Assembly (NCBI GenBank): GCA_002943765.1
Contig: PQWQ01000017.1
Location: 1,097,094 to 1,161,093 of the forward strand
Direction: 5' to 3'
DNA length: 64,000 bases
Source of the DNA: Psoroptes ovis
Taxonomy: Eukaryota; Arthropoda; Arachnida; Sarcoptiformes; Psoroptidae
Under the pieces are notes generated by a model. The model saw nothing but the letters and a program-made list of their open reading frames with translations. It did no database searches and was not told the origin of the DNA. The position numbers and the translations under genes are program-made. Shown in pieces: positions 50,027 through 60,077 of this stretch (its first letter is position 1; each line of letters opens with the position of its first letter).

Positions 50027-52294
50027 ATGAAATTTCGATTTGGCAAATTTGCAATTATAGCAGATTTATCAAAAGCTTTTTTGCAAATTATGATACACCA
50101 AGAAGATCAAAAATACATTCGCTACCTATGGATCGATGGAGATAATAAAATAAGAATATACCAGTTAAAAGTCTTGCCATTTGGCTTAATCTCGTCTCCA
50201 GCAATATTGATGGCTGTGACCAAAAAATTACTCACAGACAACAATCTGCAGCGAATGTCAACATCAATTTACATGGATGACATCATCCTAGCTAATGACA
50301 ATGAAAATGCTCTTAAAAATGATATTGAAAAAGCAAATGATCATTTCAACAACGCAGGATTCAAACTGCAGAAGATCCATTCAAACAGTAATCACATACA
50401 GAATAAATTTGATGAAAATTCAACAGAGACGACAAGAGTTTTAGGAGTTGTTTGGAACAAAAGGCAAGATAAAATCTATATCAATCGAATTGAATTGCCA
50501 ACGATTAAAACAAAAAGAGACTTACTTTCCGTTATTGGCAGAATATTCGACCCATATGGAATTCTTGATCCTTGGAAACTATTCCTACGAAACGAATTTC
50601 GAGATATAATTGAATATAATTGGGATGAAGAATTGCCCGAAGATGTCACCAATAAAGTCAACAAGCATATCCTCAACACTGATTCATTATTCGATATAAA
50701 CGTTGATCGTCGTATAACAACAAATGGAGAAATTCACGGTTTTGCTGACGCCTCAATGAATGCTTACGGTTATGTTATTTATCAAAAGAATGAAGATCAA
50801 TTCAATTTCATTTATGGAAAATCTAAATTATCACCACGTAAAGAAACATTGTCGATCGTTCGATTAGAATTATTGTCATTACACGAACTTATTAAGAAAT
50901 TAGTTAAGATCAAAGAACTTTTTGGGTTACCGTTAGTTGTTTACACCGATTCTCACGCAAACATTGACCGTTTAAAAGTGACACCAAATGCACAAAAAAG
51001 AAGTATTGCAACATTATTGCTTAAAATTATGAAATCTGTCAATCAACATAATATTTCAATCCGTCATATTACTGGCCAAAGCAATCCGGCCGATCTCTTC
51101 AGCCGTATCGTATCTACTAAACAATTTATAAGAAAATTTAAACCAAAATTTGATACATTCGCGATTAATAATGATAATACGAAGGCCATTGAAGTTTATA
51201 AAGTTTCAGCCATTACTGCTGACAGATTCGAATACGCTGACCACATCAACGAATTCAAGAAATTATCTACAATACAAGAAATGTTTGATTTCATCGATAA
51301 AATTACAGAGAAAGATATATCATCTATTGATAAATGGAAATTGATTCATCAATTTGCACAATTCGAATTCGATCCAAATAGTACAGCTTTGAACATGGAC
51401 AATATTGATGGCGTTTTGAGGTGTAGAACCAGAGATCCTCAGTTTTCACCTGTATTTATACCGAATACGAGTAATTTGGTGGACGCACTGATTGCTTATT
51501 ATCATGAAAAGTGTTTCCACGGAGGTATTAAAACAACGAGTGCACACATCAAATCAATTTATCATATTGTTAATCTGGATCGTTTGGTCAGGAAGTTTAT
51601 AAGCAAATGCAGAACCTGTGCCAAATTAAGGGCACCAGCGATTAGACAACCACTTGGACCGATTCCGGAGGTACGCACCAATTTTAATGTGCCTCCTTTC
51701 AACAACATTGCACTAGACTTTTTTGGTCCAATCTATCTAAAAAATGGTTCTAAAATATATGGCCTTTTATCAACCTGCTTAATATCGAGAATGGTTATCA
51801 TCGAGATTATTAAATCATTAAGCGCATCGTCAACAAAAATTGCACTAAATAATTTGTTCGCTAGAGTTGGCACTCCATCGTACATTCTCAGCGACAATGG
51901 CACCAGTTTCAAAAAATGCTCCAAAGATTTGAAGTTATTGTTCGAAAACTTAGTCACAGTGCAAAAATCTGTAAAAGAACCGATCCAATGGGAATTTTGC
52001 TCTCCGTACGCACCTTGGAAAAACGGTTGCGCAGAGCGAATGATAGGTATCGTTAAGCGATGTTTGTCAACATTCGACAAATCATTTAAGTCAATAGAAG
52101 AAGCTCGATCTGTCTTCCTTCAAATAGAAGCTTCAATAAACGATCGACCATTAATTTTAGACGATAATAAATGGATCACCCCATTTGAAATCGCGTACGG
52201 TAGAAAATCTAACGCATCGATAATTGAATCATTCAACGACACCAACGAATCATGGCCAAAACAATTGATCGAGAAAAGAGAACGATTCAAGTGA
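50027..52294 (+). CDS. BEL-type reverse transcriptase (remainder), RNase H and integrase
   Basis: The frame carries RT from ADLSKAFLQI (motif A) through LPFGLISSPA to the catalytic SIYMDDIILA. RNase H follows (HGFADASMNAYGYVIY; VVYTDSHANI). Integrase has the zinc-binding HEKCFHGG...CRTCAKLRA and the DDE core (ALDFFGP, LSDNGT, GCAERM). Coding continuity extends upstream of the listed ATG to about 49990, which is where the frame changes from the preceding ORF. It ends in TGA at 52292-52294, before the expected end of the integrase tail. RT and integrase catalytic residues are all visible, but as it stands the gene is not one continuous frame. Confidence 0.87.
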   Translation: MKFRFGKFAIIADLSKAFLQIMIHQEDQKYIRYLWIDGDNKIRIYQLKVLPFGLISSPAILMAVTKKLLTDNNLQRMSTSIYMDDIILANDNENALKNDIEKANDHFNNAGFKLQKIHSNSNHIQNKFDENSTETTRVLGVVWNKRQDKIYINRIELPTIKTKRDLLSVIGRIFDPYGILDPWKLFLRNEFRDIIEYNWDEELPEDVTNKVNKHILNTDSLFDINVDRRITTNGEIHGFADASMNAYGYVIYQKNEDQFNFIYGKSKLSPRKETLSIVRLELLSLHELIKKLVKIKELFGLPLVVYTDSHANIDRLKVTPNAQKRSIATLLLKIMKSVNQHNISIRHITGQSNPADLFSRIVSTKQFIRKFKPKFDTFAINNDNTKAIEVYKVSAITADRFEYADHINEFKKLSTIQEMFDFIDKITEKDISSIDKWKLIHQFAQFEFDPNSTALNMDNIDGVLRCRTRDPQFSPVFIPNTSNLVDALIAYYHEKCFHGGIKTTSAHIKSIYHIVNLDRLVRKFISKCRTCAKLRAPAIRQPLGPIPEVRTNFNVPPFNNIALDFFGPIYLKNGSKIYGLLSTCLISRMVIIEIIKSLSASSTKIALNNLFARVGTPSYILSDNGTSFKKCSKDLKLLFENLVTVQKSVKEPIQWEFCSPYAPWKNGCAERMIGIVKRCLSTFDKSFKSIEEARSVFLQIEASINDRPLILDDNKWITPFEIAYGRKSNASIIESFNDTNESWPKQLIEKRERFK

Positions 52295-52589
52295 CTATGG
52301 GAATCGCAATATTTAAATGAATTAAGACGTAAAGATCCATCGAAAATAAGCGAAAGTAACCGAAATCAAAGTCGGAGACTCCATCCTAATACCTGAATTA
52401 ATGAAAAAGCGAAATGAATGGCCCATCGCCAAAGTAATTGATATCAAGAAATCATCCGACGGAATTACACGCGAAATTAAAATGGAATTAAATGACAGAA
52501 TATTGATTCGACCAGTAAACGGTCTCATCTATTTGGGCCGGGAGTGTAATGAGACCGAGCATAAAGTTTCATCATTTGACGTAACCTAA
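52295..52589 (+). pseudogene. C-terminal pol tail of the BEL element, out of frame
   Basis: After the TGA, similarity-like sequence continues in other frames: a short segment at about 52295-52360, then 52401-52589 (WPIAKVIDIKKSSDGITREI, then RPVNGLIYLGRE). The last part resembles the DUF5641-type C-terminal domain of BEL/Pao integrases and runs a few codons into the 3' LTR. The frame breaks imply at least one further indel in this region. Confidence 0.6.
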
Positions 52590-52940
52590 GAAGAAGAAAG
52601 ACTGGAAAATTCCACGTGGTTTTGAGGGCAAACCAATAAGTTGCAATATTGTTTATCGTCGTCCTCGAAACCAGTTTAGGTCAACCATGTGTACATTGCT
52701 GAGCAAAGGGTTGACAAAACGTGTTTTTAAAAGCATTTTTTTTTCTTATCATTTTTCCCTTTTTTTTGCTAGTTATTTTTTACCATTTTTTTGTTCATTG
52801 CTTGTTTGATCGTCAACGAATAAAGTTCACTATTTTTTCGAAATGTGTTTGTGTTTTGTTTGGACCGAAGAAATCAAAAGGCAATATTGATTGAAAGTGG
52901 TTTATACGTTAAAATTGACCATTTTGAAATTTTCCCAACA
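52545..52940 (+). repeat. BEL element 3' LTR
   Basis: 396 bp, TGTAATGAGACC...TTTCCCAACA, matching the 5' LTR throughout as far as I can compare. Followed by TTTG and then directly by the next element's LTR. Confidence 0.93.
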
Positions 52941-52944
52941 TTTG

Positions 52945-53390
52945 TGTAATAGAAATGGTAGTTATTGATCTAAAGGGATGTTATTTAACATCATTAATTT
53001 TTAAATCGTTAGCTTAATGATGATAATGTTTAGCTGATTACCATATTTGGCAAAAAAATTCCAATTTAATCACATTGGCTAAACATGCACATCGTTATGA
53101 TTTAAAGTATTCAAAACATCCTCGATTTAATTACCTTTCTATCACATTCCTTTCTCATAATGTATATATTTTCTGTCATTTTAATCAAAATGAAAAATTT
53201 TTTCCAATTATTATTCAGTCAGTCGTTATTTTCATCAAATGTTGTCATTGTCATTGTCATTATCATTTTTATCAATAAATAAAATTTTTACAAAAAAAAA
53301 AAAAACTTGTTGTTGTGTCATAAGTTTATTTCGTGAAAAAAAAAAGTTAAATTCAACCAAAATTGCGCTCTCCACCACGTATATCTTATA
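52945..53390 (+). repeat. Gypsy-type element 5' LTR
   Basis: 446 bp, TGTAATAGAAATGG...ATATCTTATA. It begins TG but ends TA rather than CA. AATAAA at 53274-53279 is followed by an A run. A 67-codon open frame inside (53075-53278) recurs in the 3' LTR with one residue changed and is not considered a gene. Confidence 0.9.
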
Positions 53391-53426
53391 AGCCAGCAAG
53401 ATTGAACATTACAAAATATTAATAAG

Positions 53427-56400
53427 ATGAGTACCTCCGACGTTTTGATGAAGAATCTCCAGGAATTGGAGAAAGAGAAGCCAGTTATTAGGCGAATGAT
53501 AACTGAAGTAGTTAACCAAATTAACGAAAAAACGATTGATGCTTACGATTTGGTAAAGAAAACATTGGAATTAGCGAAGAGAGTCGCAGACTATCGAGCC
53601 AAATTCAAAGCATCAGCAGATTATGGACGTGAACATGGACTTCCGTTTGATTCCGAAAAATATGAATTGATCAATACAGATTATCATCAGAAACTTGATA
53701 AAATATACGAAGTGGCCGACAAAACAAAGCAGGACATCAAAAAAATAAATATATTTGAAATGACCATCCAAGACGACGCAACTAAAGCTAAAAATGAACC
53801 AAGTAAGTCAAATATAACTAATCAACAAGTTCAACAGGAAACAATCACAATGACAACCGAAGCTGAACCAAAAACGATGCCTGAAAAATTTATTCTAAAA
53901 GAAATTGAAAAAATTAAACCATTTTCGGGGAAATTTTTAGATTTTCGGAAATTTTTCGAAAGTCTAACATCACTTTTAGACCTTAGCTGTTTACCCCCGC
54001 AACGAAAAATCGATATAATTGCTGAAAAATTAGATGGACCAAGTCGACAACTTATAAATAGTATGGGCGATGAAGACGACTACGAGAAGGTCAAAACCAT
54101 ATTGCGTGAAAAATTTTATGATCCGTATGAAGTCGTATTAAATATAGCTCAACAGTTAAGAAGTCTTCCAAAGTTGACAAATAATTTTGATATAATGGGT
54201 ATGGAACGAATACTGGAAGATATAAAGAAAACTGAAAAATTAATGATAAAGGTTAATATTAATCCCGCTTACACGTATCAATTCAAAAGAATCATCTATC
54301 AAAAATTGACATATGAAATTATTAGTAAATTGGGTTGTGTTAGCGAAACCGATTTAAGTATCATTATCGAAGTATTGGAAAAAGAACATAAATTGGCTAG
54401 AAGTAGAAGGGAAGATCAGAATCTCTTTGATGATTTCCTGAATTGCAATCCAATTGTTAAAACAAGTCCACAGAGACAAAATACAAGGTCAACCTATTGT
54501 TATTTTTGTAATAATCCAACACATAAATCTATTGATTGCTACGCTAAAATACCGTTGAAAACCAAAAAAAATATAATTTGGGAAAAAAATTTATGCATCA
54601 GATGTTTAGAAAAAGGACATCGTATGAAAAACTGTAATTCAAAACGAATATGTCAAATTTGTAAAAGTGGTCATCATGAAATTCTATGCCAAACACCTCA
54701 GCAAGACAATCCAAGATGGACTAATCAATCTAATGTTAACAGAGGAAATTATCGATCGATTACGTCTCCACAAAGAAATATGATTGAATACCCACAACAA
54801 AGATCGAATACCCCAAGAACAAAAGTTAAAGAAAGTTATGTGTGCGAAACCATGAATACAAAAAGTAATGATATGAAGTCCCATGTTCAACAAAATTCCG
54901 ATACAAATGAACAAAAAGAAATGAAAGATACAAAACCCGATGATTATGAAGTCCAGACAATGGAGGATGAGTTAATTGGTCTATCAAATCTAGAATCAAA
55001 TATGCTCCACATGATGATGGCTCAGACGGAAACAACAGATATGGCTAAAAGAAAAGATTTGGAAGAACCAGTGGTAGTGAAAGCCCAAGTGAATGGTTTT
55101 GAACAAGAACTCATGATTGATAGCGGAGCAAACATCAGCTTCATAACACCGATGTATGTCAAAAAACTGTTGCTAAAAGAGAAACCAACAAACGAAAATA
55201 TATTCACTTTGGGAGCAAATGTTCATATAAAAGGCATATGTACGACAACAGTAAAAATTGAAAATATTGAACATGAAGTTAAATTTTATGTTGTACCGCA
55301 TAGAAAAGATATAATCGCTTTAGGCAGGGATGCAATGCGAAGTTTCGGAATAAGTATTACTCCAGAAGATGAAAACAAATGGAAAGTAAAAATTAATATT
55401 GGTCAGAGTAAAGAAAAGGACGTTGAAGACCACGATATAAGAAATTTATTGAAAAGGTACAAAGATGTTTTTGCTAAAAATAAAGAAGATATTGGATGTA
55501 TAAAAAATGAAATGGCACAAATTCATCTATCAAATGAAATACCGATTACATGCCGTCCTTACCCCTGTACAGCGATGGACCAGGAAATAATCGATAAAGA
55601 AATTGACCGGTTATTGAAAATGGATGTGATTGAACCATCAAACTCACCATTCTGTTTTCCAATAGTACTGGTTGATAAGAAAGATGAAGGAAAAAAAACA
55701 AGATTATGTGTTGATTATAGAAAATTGAATGCCGTAACAATTGTAGAACATTATCCCATGCCGAAAATATCAGATATTGATGAACGGTTGATAAATTCGA
55801 CGTATTTTACAACTTTAGATATTAGTCAAGGATACTATCATGTGATGATGGATCCAAATGATCGTGGTAAAACAGGATTTGTGACAAAATACGACCAGTA
55901 TCAATGGAAAAGACTACCATTTGGATTAAAAAACGCTCCGATGATTTTCCAAAGAATCATATGGTCATTAATAAAAAGAAATAATCTACACATGTACTGT
56001 CACAACTATATTGATGACATTATTATTTTCTCAAGAACAAAGAAGGAACATCTTACGCATTTGGATAATGTAATGAACGTTTTGCTGAAAGAAAATATAA
56101 AATTAAAATTGTCGAAATGTATCTTTGGTATGAAATCTATTATATTTTTGGGACATAAGATCTCTGAACATGGAATCGCTCCATGCAAATCAAATATTGA
56201 AGCAATAATAAAAGCAGAACCACCTAAAAATTTGAAAGATTTAAGGGGATTTCTTGGCAAAATCAATTATTACCATAAATTCATTCCGAATAGAGCGGAA
56301 GCGACGTATTATCTAACGGAATTATTGAAGAAAAATCAGAAATGGGAATGGACCGAAAATCAACAAAAAGAATTTGAAAATTTGAAAAATTTGCTTATCA

Positions 56401-59400
56401 AAGAACCTATTTTAAAATTGTTCAATCCTGAATTGGAAATTAAAATTTACACAGATGCAAGTTTAAAAGGTATTGGTGCAGTATTGAAACAAATTCATCC
56501 CAATGAACAAGAATATCCTGTCGCTTACTTTTCAAAAAAGTTGCTGCCATATCAACAAAGATATTCAGCATCTGAATTAGAATGCTTAGCAATTCTTGAA
56601 GCGGTAGAATATTGGCATTATTGGTTAGTTGGACAAAATTTCACTATCGTTACTGATCACAAGCCGTTGGAAAGCCTGAAAAAAATAAAAAAGCCGAAAA
56701 CAAGGTTGTTCAATTGGGCTTTGCGGCTAAGCTCGTATCAATTTAATATTGTGTACAGAAAGGGCGTTGATAATCAAGAAGCCGATTACCTCTCACGCCA
56801 TCCGATCCATGATTTAGAAGAAATGGCTAAAGCTCCGATGATCATGTTTACAAATCTTTGGGAAGATACTGATAAAATTATGGCAATTCAAAAAAATTAT
56901 AATCCGAAACAGTTGAATAAATGCTATGGAAAAAATGGAATTATTTATCGAAAGAAAAAGAATTTTGAACAAATCTTCATCCCAAAAGAGGAAGCGGAAA
57001 ACGAACTCAGACGAACTCATCACGAATTTGGCCATATAGGCTCAGTCCATTTATACGAGCATTATTCCAGAAGATATTACACCCCAGATATTATGAAGAT
57101 CATTAAAAAAGTGGTGCAAAATTGTGAGGTGTGTAATATCACCAAGAAAAACTCTTATCGTTTTGGATTTATGGGTCAAATAGGACCAGCGAAATTACCA
57201 TTCGAAATCATCCATATCGATACAATAGGAGGATTCCAAAGTTTTGGATCAAATAAACGATTTTTACATCTAGCAATCGATGCTTTTACAAGATTTATAT
57301 GGATTATTTGTTCAAAGACGCAGACGGCAAAAGATATGATAAATTTGGTCAAAAAAATTCAAAGCGTAACGAAACCAAAATTGATTATTGCTGACCAATA
57401 TCCGGCAATAAAAGGAACCGAATTCAAAACGTACTTAAAGAGGAACAACATAGGTATTATGTTTATCCCGAGGGATCATCCTTCCAGTAATGGGATCGTC
57501 GAACGTGTAAACCAAACAATTTGCGATCGAATCCGTCATAAAATATACGAAACATCTAAAGGAAAAAGGACGTTATCCTGGGCAACGCATGCTGCAAAAG
57601 CAGCTGAAGAATACAATAAAACCATTCATAGTGTCACAAAGTATTCCCCATTATTTCTGTTGACAGGGTATGATGCTAAAAAAATATTAGGACCGGAAGA
57701 AGTAGTAGAAGCACGAAAAATTGCTTTTCAAAATTCAAATTTAATGCATGAAAAAAATAAGAAAAAATATGATGAAACAAGAAAAGAATTACCATTGGAA
57801 ATAATCGACGAAGTGTATGTCTCCAAAGGAAACGCTTTGAACCGAAAAAAATTGGACGCAAGATTTGAAGGCCCGTTTCCAGTGGTCGATAAAGAAGGGA
57901 ATACAATGCTGAAAATCCAGAAGAAGGGAAAATTAGAAAAAGTTCACATTTCCCAAGTCAAGCCAAAATTTCATCCGTTTAATATGGTGCTATTGACTTC
58001 ACTAATGCTGATACACCTAGCTAATGGGAAATATGAACCCTCCGTCGCAGATCCTATTGTTTGGGAAAAAACCGATCATACTATCACAAAAGAATTAGTT
58101 AATACCTATTATTATATTCGTTTAGTAAATCCATGTAGTATCCTTAAAAGAACGGATAGACGTTTTGAATGTAACGCAAGATATGATTTCTGGATAATGG
58201 AAACAATAAATAAGAATTGCGATAAGATTAATATAACATATGATGACTTTATGGAAGAAAACCGGCGAAGAAAAAGATTTGTTGGAAGTATTTTAAAAGG
58301 TACGAAATTTTTATTCGAAAATTACGATAAGGTATTACATATTGGACAAACGATAGTTGGATTTGTAACTAATTGGTTTGAACGAAAGAAAATAAAGTCA
58401 TTGAAAGAAACACAAAGAAAACAGCAAGAACAAATCAAGGTTTTAATGAACTCTCAAAAAGAAATATTGAAAGAAATGGTGGACAAGTTGGATAAGATGG
58501 GCGAAATACAAATGAACAACAGAAAAACCATGGAAGATTTAATAGATGGTCTACATTATGACCTTATGGTGGGATCACAAATGGTGACTATCAGTCAAAA
58601 TCTGAAAAAATTCTTTAATGAATTGGCTCGTGGTATAATCCCAATAGAATTTGAATTATTGTTTCCCGGAATCGTTACCTCCGAAGATAAATATGAACAA
58701 TGGGAATTCGTTGGATGTGATTTGTCATCACATTCCGATTTAATTTTGGAATTTATACAACCTCAACCGTATGACGAATTAATTGTATATGAAAGCCATC
58801 CCTTTACTTTATATAAACAACAAGAAGATAAATTTTGTATGTACGAATACAGTGGCCCACGATACATGCTGTATAATCTAGAAAAAGATTGCGTAAAAAG
58901 ACTCCATTTACATCCTCATCATAAGAAACGTTCAGAAAGTTTTATTATAAATAAACCAACAAGCTGTCAAGAGGATGATGAAATCGAAAAATTATGGGTA
59001 AAGAAATTTTGTGAAACAAAATCAAAATTCAATCAGGAAGAACTACAAATTCATTATAACAATAAATTTATTTTTGTATATTGTTACAAACAATTGATAA
59101 CGATCGAAAACATAACAAGTGAATGCGAAAACAAAATTTATAAAATCCCACAGAAGAAGGAGTTTATCGCTGGAAGTTTCCATCACAGACCATCAGTACG
59201 CAAAACGCTGGGAAATCATTCATTCCATTTGTATGAAAACGAATTGATTGGGAAAAACTTATACAGTGGAATTTATAATTATTCGATCCAAACGAAAAAC
59301 ATAGATCAATTACTAGCGGAAATGAATAATCTTGATGAACCTGAAGAAGATCGTTTTAATAAATGGTTGATGCTTATTCCAACAGGAGTCTGTTTATTGA

Positions 59401-59558
59401 TTATTATCGCTGGTGTACTCATCGTAATATTGAGAAGGATAAAATTGACAAAGAAGAAGAGAAAAATATTAGAACGATCGCAAGAATTCATCGAGTTGGA
59501 AAATCAAGCTAGATCACAAGGATCAAATAGTCCAGAAGTAGATGATACCGCTGTGTAA
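53427..59558 (+). CDS. Gag-Pol-Env polyprotein of the gypsy-type element, intact frame
   Basis: 2,043 aa, ATG at 53427, TAA at 59556. Domains in order: gag (1-350); two or three Cys/His knuckles (about 356-421; CYFCNNPTHKSIDC, CIRCLEKGHRMKNC, CQICKSGHHEILC); aspartic protease with MIDSGANISFI (about 563); RT with LDISQGYYHVM (797), LPFGLKNAPMIFQ and NYIDDIII (about 861); RNase H with IYTDASLKGIGAVL (about 1007); integrase with a zinc finger (HHEFGHIG...CEVCN, 1196 onward) and DDE residues in HIDTIGG (1262), IADQYP (1322) and IVERVNQ (1358). An envelope-like part then follows without a stop: a hydrophobic leader (MVLLTSLMLIHLANG, about 1520), a furin-type site RRRKRF (about 1613) followed by a glycine-containing hydrophobic stretch, a coiled-coil region, Cys residues, one transmembrane span (about 1981-2003, TGVCLLIIIAGVLIVIL) and a short cytoplasmic tail. 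No break or missing catalytic residue seen. How Gag and Env would be made separately (processing, splicing) is not visible. Confidence 0.92.
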   Translation: MSTSDVLMKNLQELEKEKPVIRRMITEVVNQINEKTIDAYDLVKKTLELAKRVADYRAKFKASADYGREHGLPFDSEKYELINTDYHQKLDKIYEVADKTKQDIKKINIFEMTIQDDATKAKNEPSKSNITNQQVQQETITMTTEAEPKTMPEKFILKEIEKIKPFSGKFLDFRKFFESLTSLLDLSCLPPQRKIDIIAEKLDGPSRQLINSMGDEDDYEKVKTILREKFYDPYEVVLNIAQQLRSLPKLTNNFDIMGMERILEDIKKTEKLMIKVNINPAYTYQFKRIIYQKLTYEIISKLGCVSETDLSIIIEVLEKEHKLARSRREDQNLFDDFLNCNPIVKTSPQRQNTRSTYCYFCNNPTHKSIDCYAKIPLKTKKNIIWEKNLCIRCLEKGHRMKNCNSKRICQICKSGHHEILCQTPQQDNPRWTNQSNVNRGNYRSITSPQRNMIEYPQQRSNTPRTKVKESYVCETMNTKSNDMKSHVQQNSDTNEQKEMKDTKPDDYEVQTMEDELIGLSNLESNMLHMMMAQTETTDMAKRKDLEEPVVVKAQVNGFEQELMIDSGANISFITPMYVKKLLLKEKPTNENIFTLGANVHIKGICTTTVKIENIEHEVKFYVVPHRKDIIALGRDAMRSFGISITPEDENKWKVKINIGQSKEKDVEDHDIRNLLKRYKDVFAKNKEDIGCIKNEMAQIHLSNEIPITCRPYPCTAMDQEIIDKEIDRLLKMDVIEPSNSPFCFPIVLVDKKDEGKKTRLCVDYRKLNAVTIVEHYPMPKISDIDERLINSTYFTTLDISQGYYHVMMDPNDRGKTGFVTKYDQYQWKRLPFGLKNAPMIFQRIIWSLIKRNNLHMYCHNYIDDIIIFSRTKKEHLTHLDNVMNVLLKENIKLKLSKCIFGMKSIIFLGHKISEHGIAPCKSNIEAIIKAEPPKNLKDLRGFLGKINYYHKFIPNRAEATYYLTELLKKNQKWEWTENQQKEFENLKNLLIKEPILKLFNPELEIKIYTDASLKGIGAVLKQIHPNEQEYPVAYFSKKLLPYQQRYSASELECLAILEAVEYWHYWLVGQNFTIVTDHKPLESLKKIKKPKTRLFNWALRLSSYQFNIVYRKGVDNQEADYLSRHPIHDLEEMAKAPMIMFTNLWEDTDKIMAIQKNYNPKQLNKCYGKNGIIYRKKKNFEQIFIPKEEAENELRRTHHEFGHIGSVHLYEHYSRRYYTPDIMKIIKKVVQNCEVCNITKKNSYRFGFMGQIGPAKLPFEIIHIDTIGGFQSFGSNKRFLHLAIDAFTRFIWIICSKTQTAKDMINLVKKIQSVTKPKLIIADQYPAIKGTEFKTYLKRNNIGIMFIPRDHPSSNGIVERVNQTICDRIRHKIYETSKGKRTLSWATHAAKAAEEYNKTIHSVTKYSPLFLLTGYDAKKILGPEEVVEARKIAFQNSNLMHEKNKKKYDETRKELPLEIIDEVYVSKGNALNRKKLDARFEGPFPVVDKEGNTMLKIQKKGKLEKVHISQVKPKFHPFNMVLLTSLMLIHLANGKYEPSVADPIVWEKTDHTITKELVNTYYYIRLVNPCSILKRTDRRFECNARYDFWIMETINKNCDKINITYDDFMEENRRRKRFVGSILKGTKFLFENYDKVLHIGQTIVGFVTNWFERKKIKSLKETQRKQQEQIKVLMNSQKEILKEMVDKLDKMGEIQMNNRKTMEDLIDGLHYDLMVGSQMVTISQNLKKFFNELARGIIPIEFELLFPGIVTSEDKYEQWEFVGCDLSSHSDLILEFIQPQPYDELIVYESHPFTLYKQQEDKFCMYEYSGPRYMLYNLEKDCVKRLHLHPHHKKRSESFIINKPTSCQEDDEIEKLWVKKFCETKSKFNQEELQIHYNNKFIFVYCYKQLITIENITSECENKIYKIPQKKEFIAGSFHHRPSVRKTLGNHSFHLYENELIGKNLYSGIYNYSIQTKNIDQLLAEMNNLDEPEEDRFNKWLMLIPTGVCLLIIIAGVLIVILRRIKLTKKKRKILERSQEFIELENQARSQGSNSPEVDDTAV

Positions 59559-59623
59559 ACGAAATTGATGTCAATCCAAAATAAAGTTGCGCTTTTTCAC
59601 CCCCCCGTATTGTTTTTTTTTTT

Positions 59624-59633
59624 AGAGGGGAGA
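59624..59633 (+). other. Polypurine tract of the gypsy-type element
   Basis: AGAGGGGAGA ends exactly at the first base of the 3' LTR, the expected position for the plus-strand DNA primer. A C run and T run precede it (59599-59623). Confidence 0.8.
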
Positions 59634-60077
59634 TGTAATAGAAATGGTAGTTATTGATCTAAAGGGATGTTATTTAACATCATTAATTTTTAAATCGTTA
59701 GCTTAATGATGATAATGTTTAGCTGATTACCATATTTGGCAAAAAAATTCCAATTTAATCACATTGGCTAAACATGCACATCGTTATGATTTAAAGTATT
59801 CAAAACATCCTCGATTTAATTACCTTTCTATCACATTCCTTTCTCATAATGTATATATTTTCCGTCATTTTAATCAAAATGAAAAATTTTTTCCAATTAT
59901 TATTCAGTCAGTCGTTATTTTCATCAAATGTTGTCATTGTCATTGTCATTATCATTTTTATCAATAAATAAAATTTTTACAAAAAAAAAAAAACTTGTTG
60001 TTGTGTCATAAGTTTATTTCGTGAAAAAAAAAGTTAAATTCAACCAAAATTGCGCTCTCCACCACGTATATCTTATA
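59634..60077 (+). repeat. Gypsy-type element 3' LTR
   Basis: 444 bp, TGTAATAGAAATGG...ATATCTTATA; nearly identical to the 5' LTR (one substitution, two homopolymer length differences). Followed by TTTGTATAAAT, which holds both this element's TTTG duplication and the BEL element's TTTGTA duplication. Confidence 0.9.

Larger units (their letters stand above)
46839..52940 (+). mobile_element. BEL/Pao-type LTR retrotransposon, full length with broken pol
   Basis: 6.1-kb element bounded by 396-bp direct LTRs starting TG and ending CA. A 6-bp target duplication TTTGTA lies at 46833-46838 and, beyond the neighbouring gypsy-type element, at 60078-60083. The internal region has a 343-nt leader, then gag, protease and the first part of RT in one frame (47578-50010), and the rest of RT, RNase H and integrase in another frame (50027-52294), followed by a C-terminal piece in yet another (from about 52401). 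Domain order and gag type (DUF1759-like) place it in BEL/Pao. The two LTRs look identical by eye, which indicates a very recent insertion. A purine-rich stretch GGGCCGGGAG directly precedes the 3' LTR. Confidence 0.92.
52945..60077 (+). mobile_element. Ty3/gypsy-type LTR element with envelope-like region in one gag-pol-env frame
   Basis: 7.1-kb element with 446-bp and 444-bp LTRs and a 4-bp target duplication TTTG (52941-52944 and 60078-60081). It carries one uninterrupted 2,043-codon frame. The LTRs differ by one substitution (C/T near 53172) and two single-base homopolymer length differences, so the insertion is recent. A purine-rich tract AGAGGGGAGA (59624-59633) abuts the 3' LTR. The leader between the 5' LTR and the ATG is only 36 nt. 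Gene order protease-RT-RNase H-integrase places it in the Metaviridae (Ty3/gypsy); the added membrane-protein region makes it errantivirus-like in layout. Confidence 0.93.

Noticed and set aside
53075..53278. 67-codon frame present almost identically again at 59764-59967
   Set aside because: It lies entirely within the LTRs of the gypsy-type element; repetition reflects LTR identity, not a duplicated gene.
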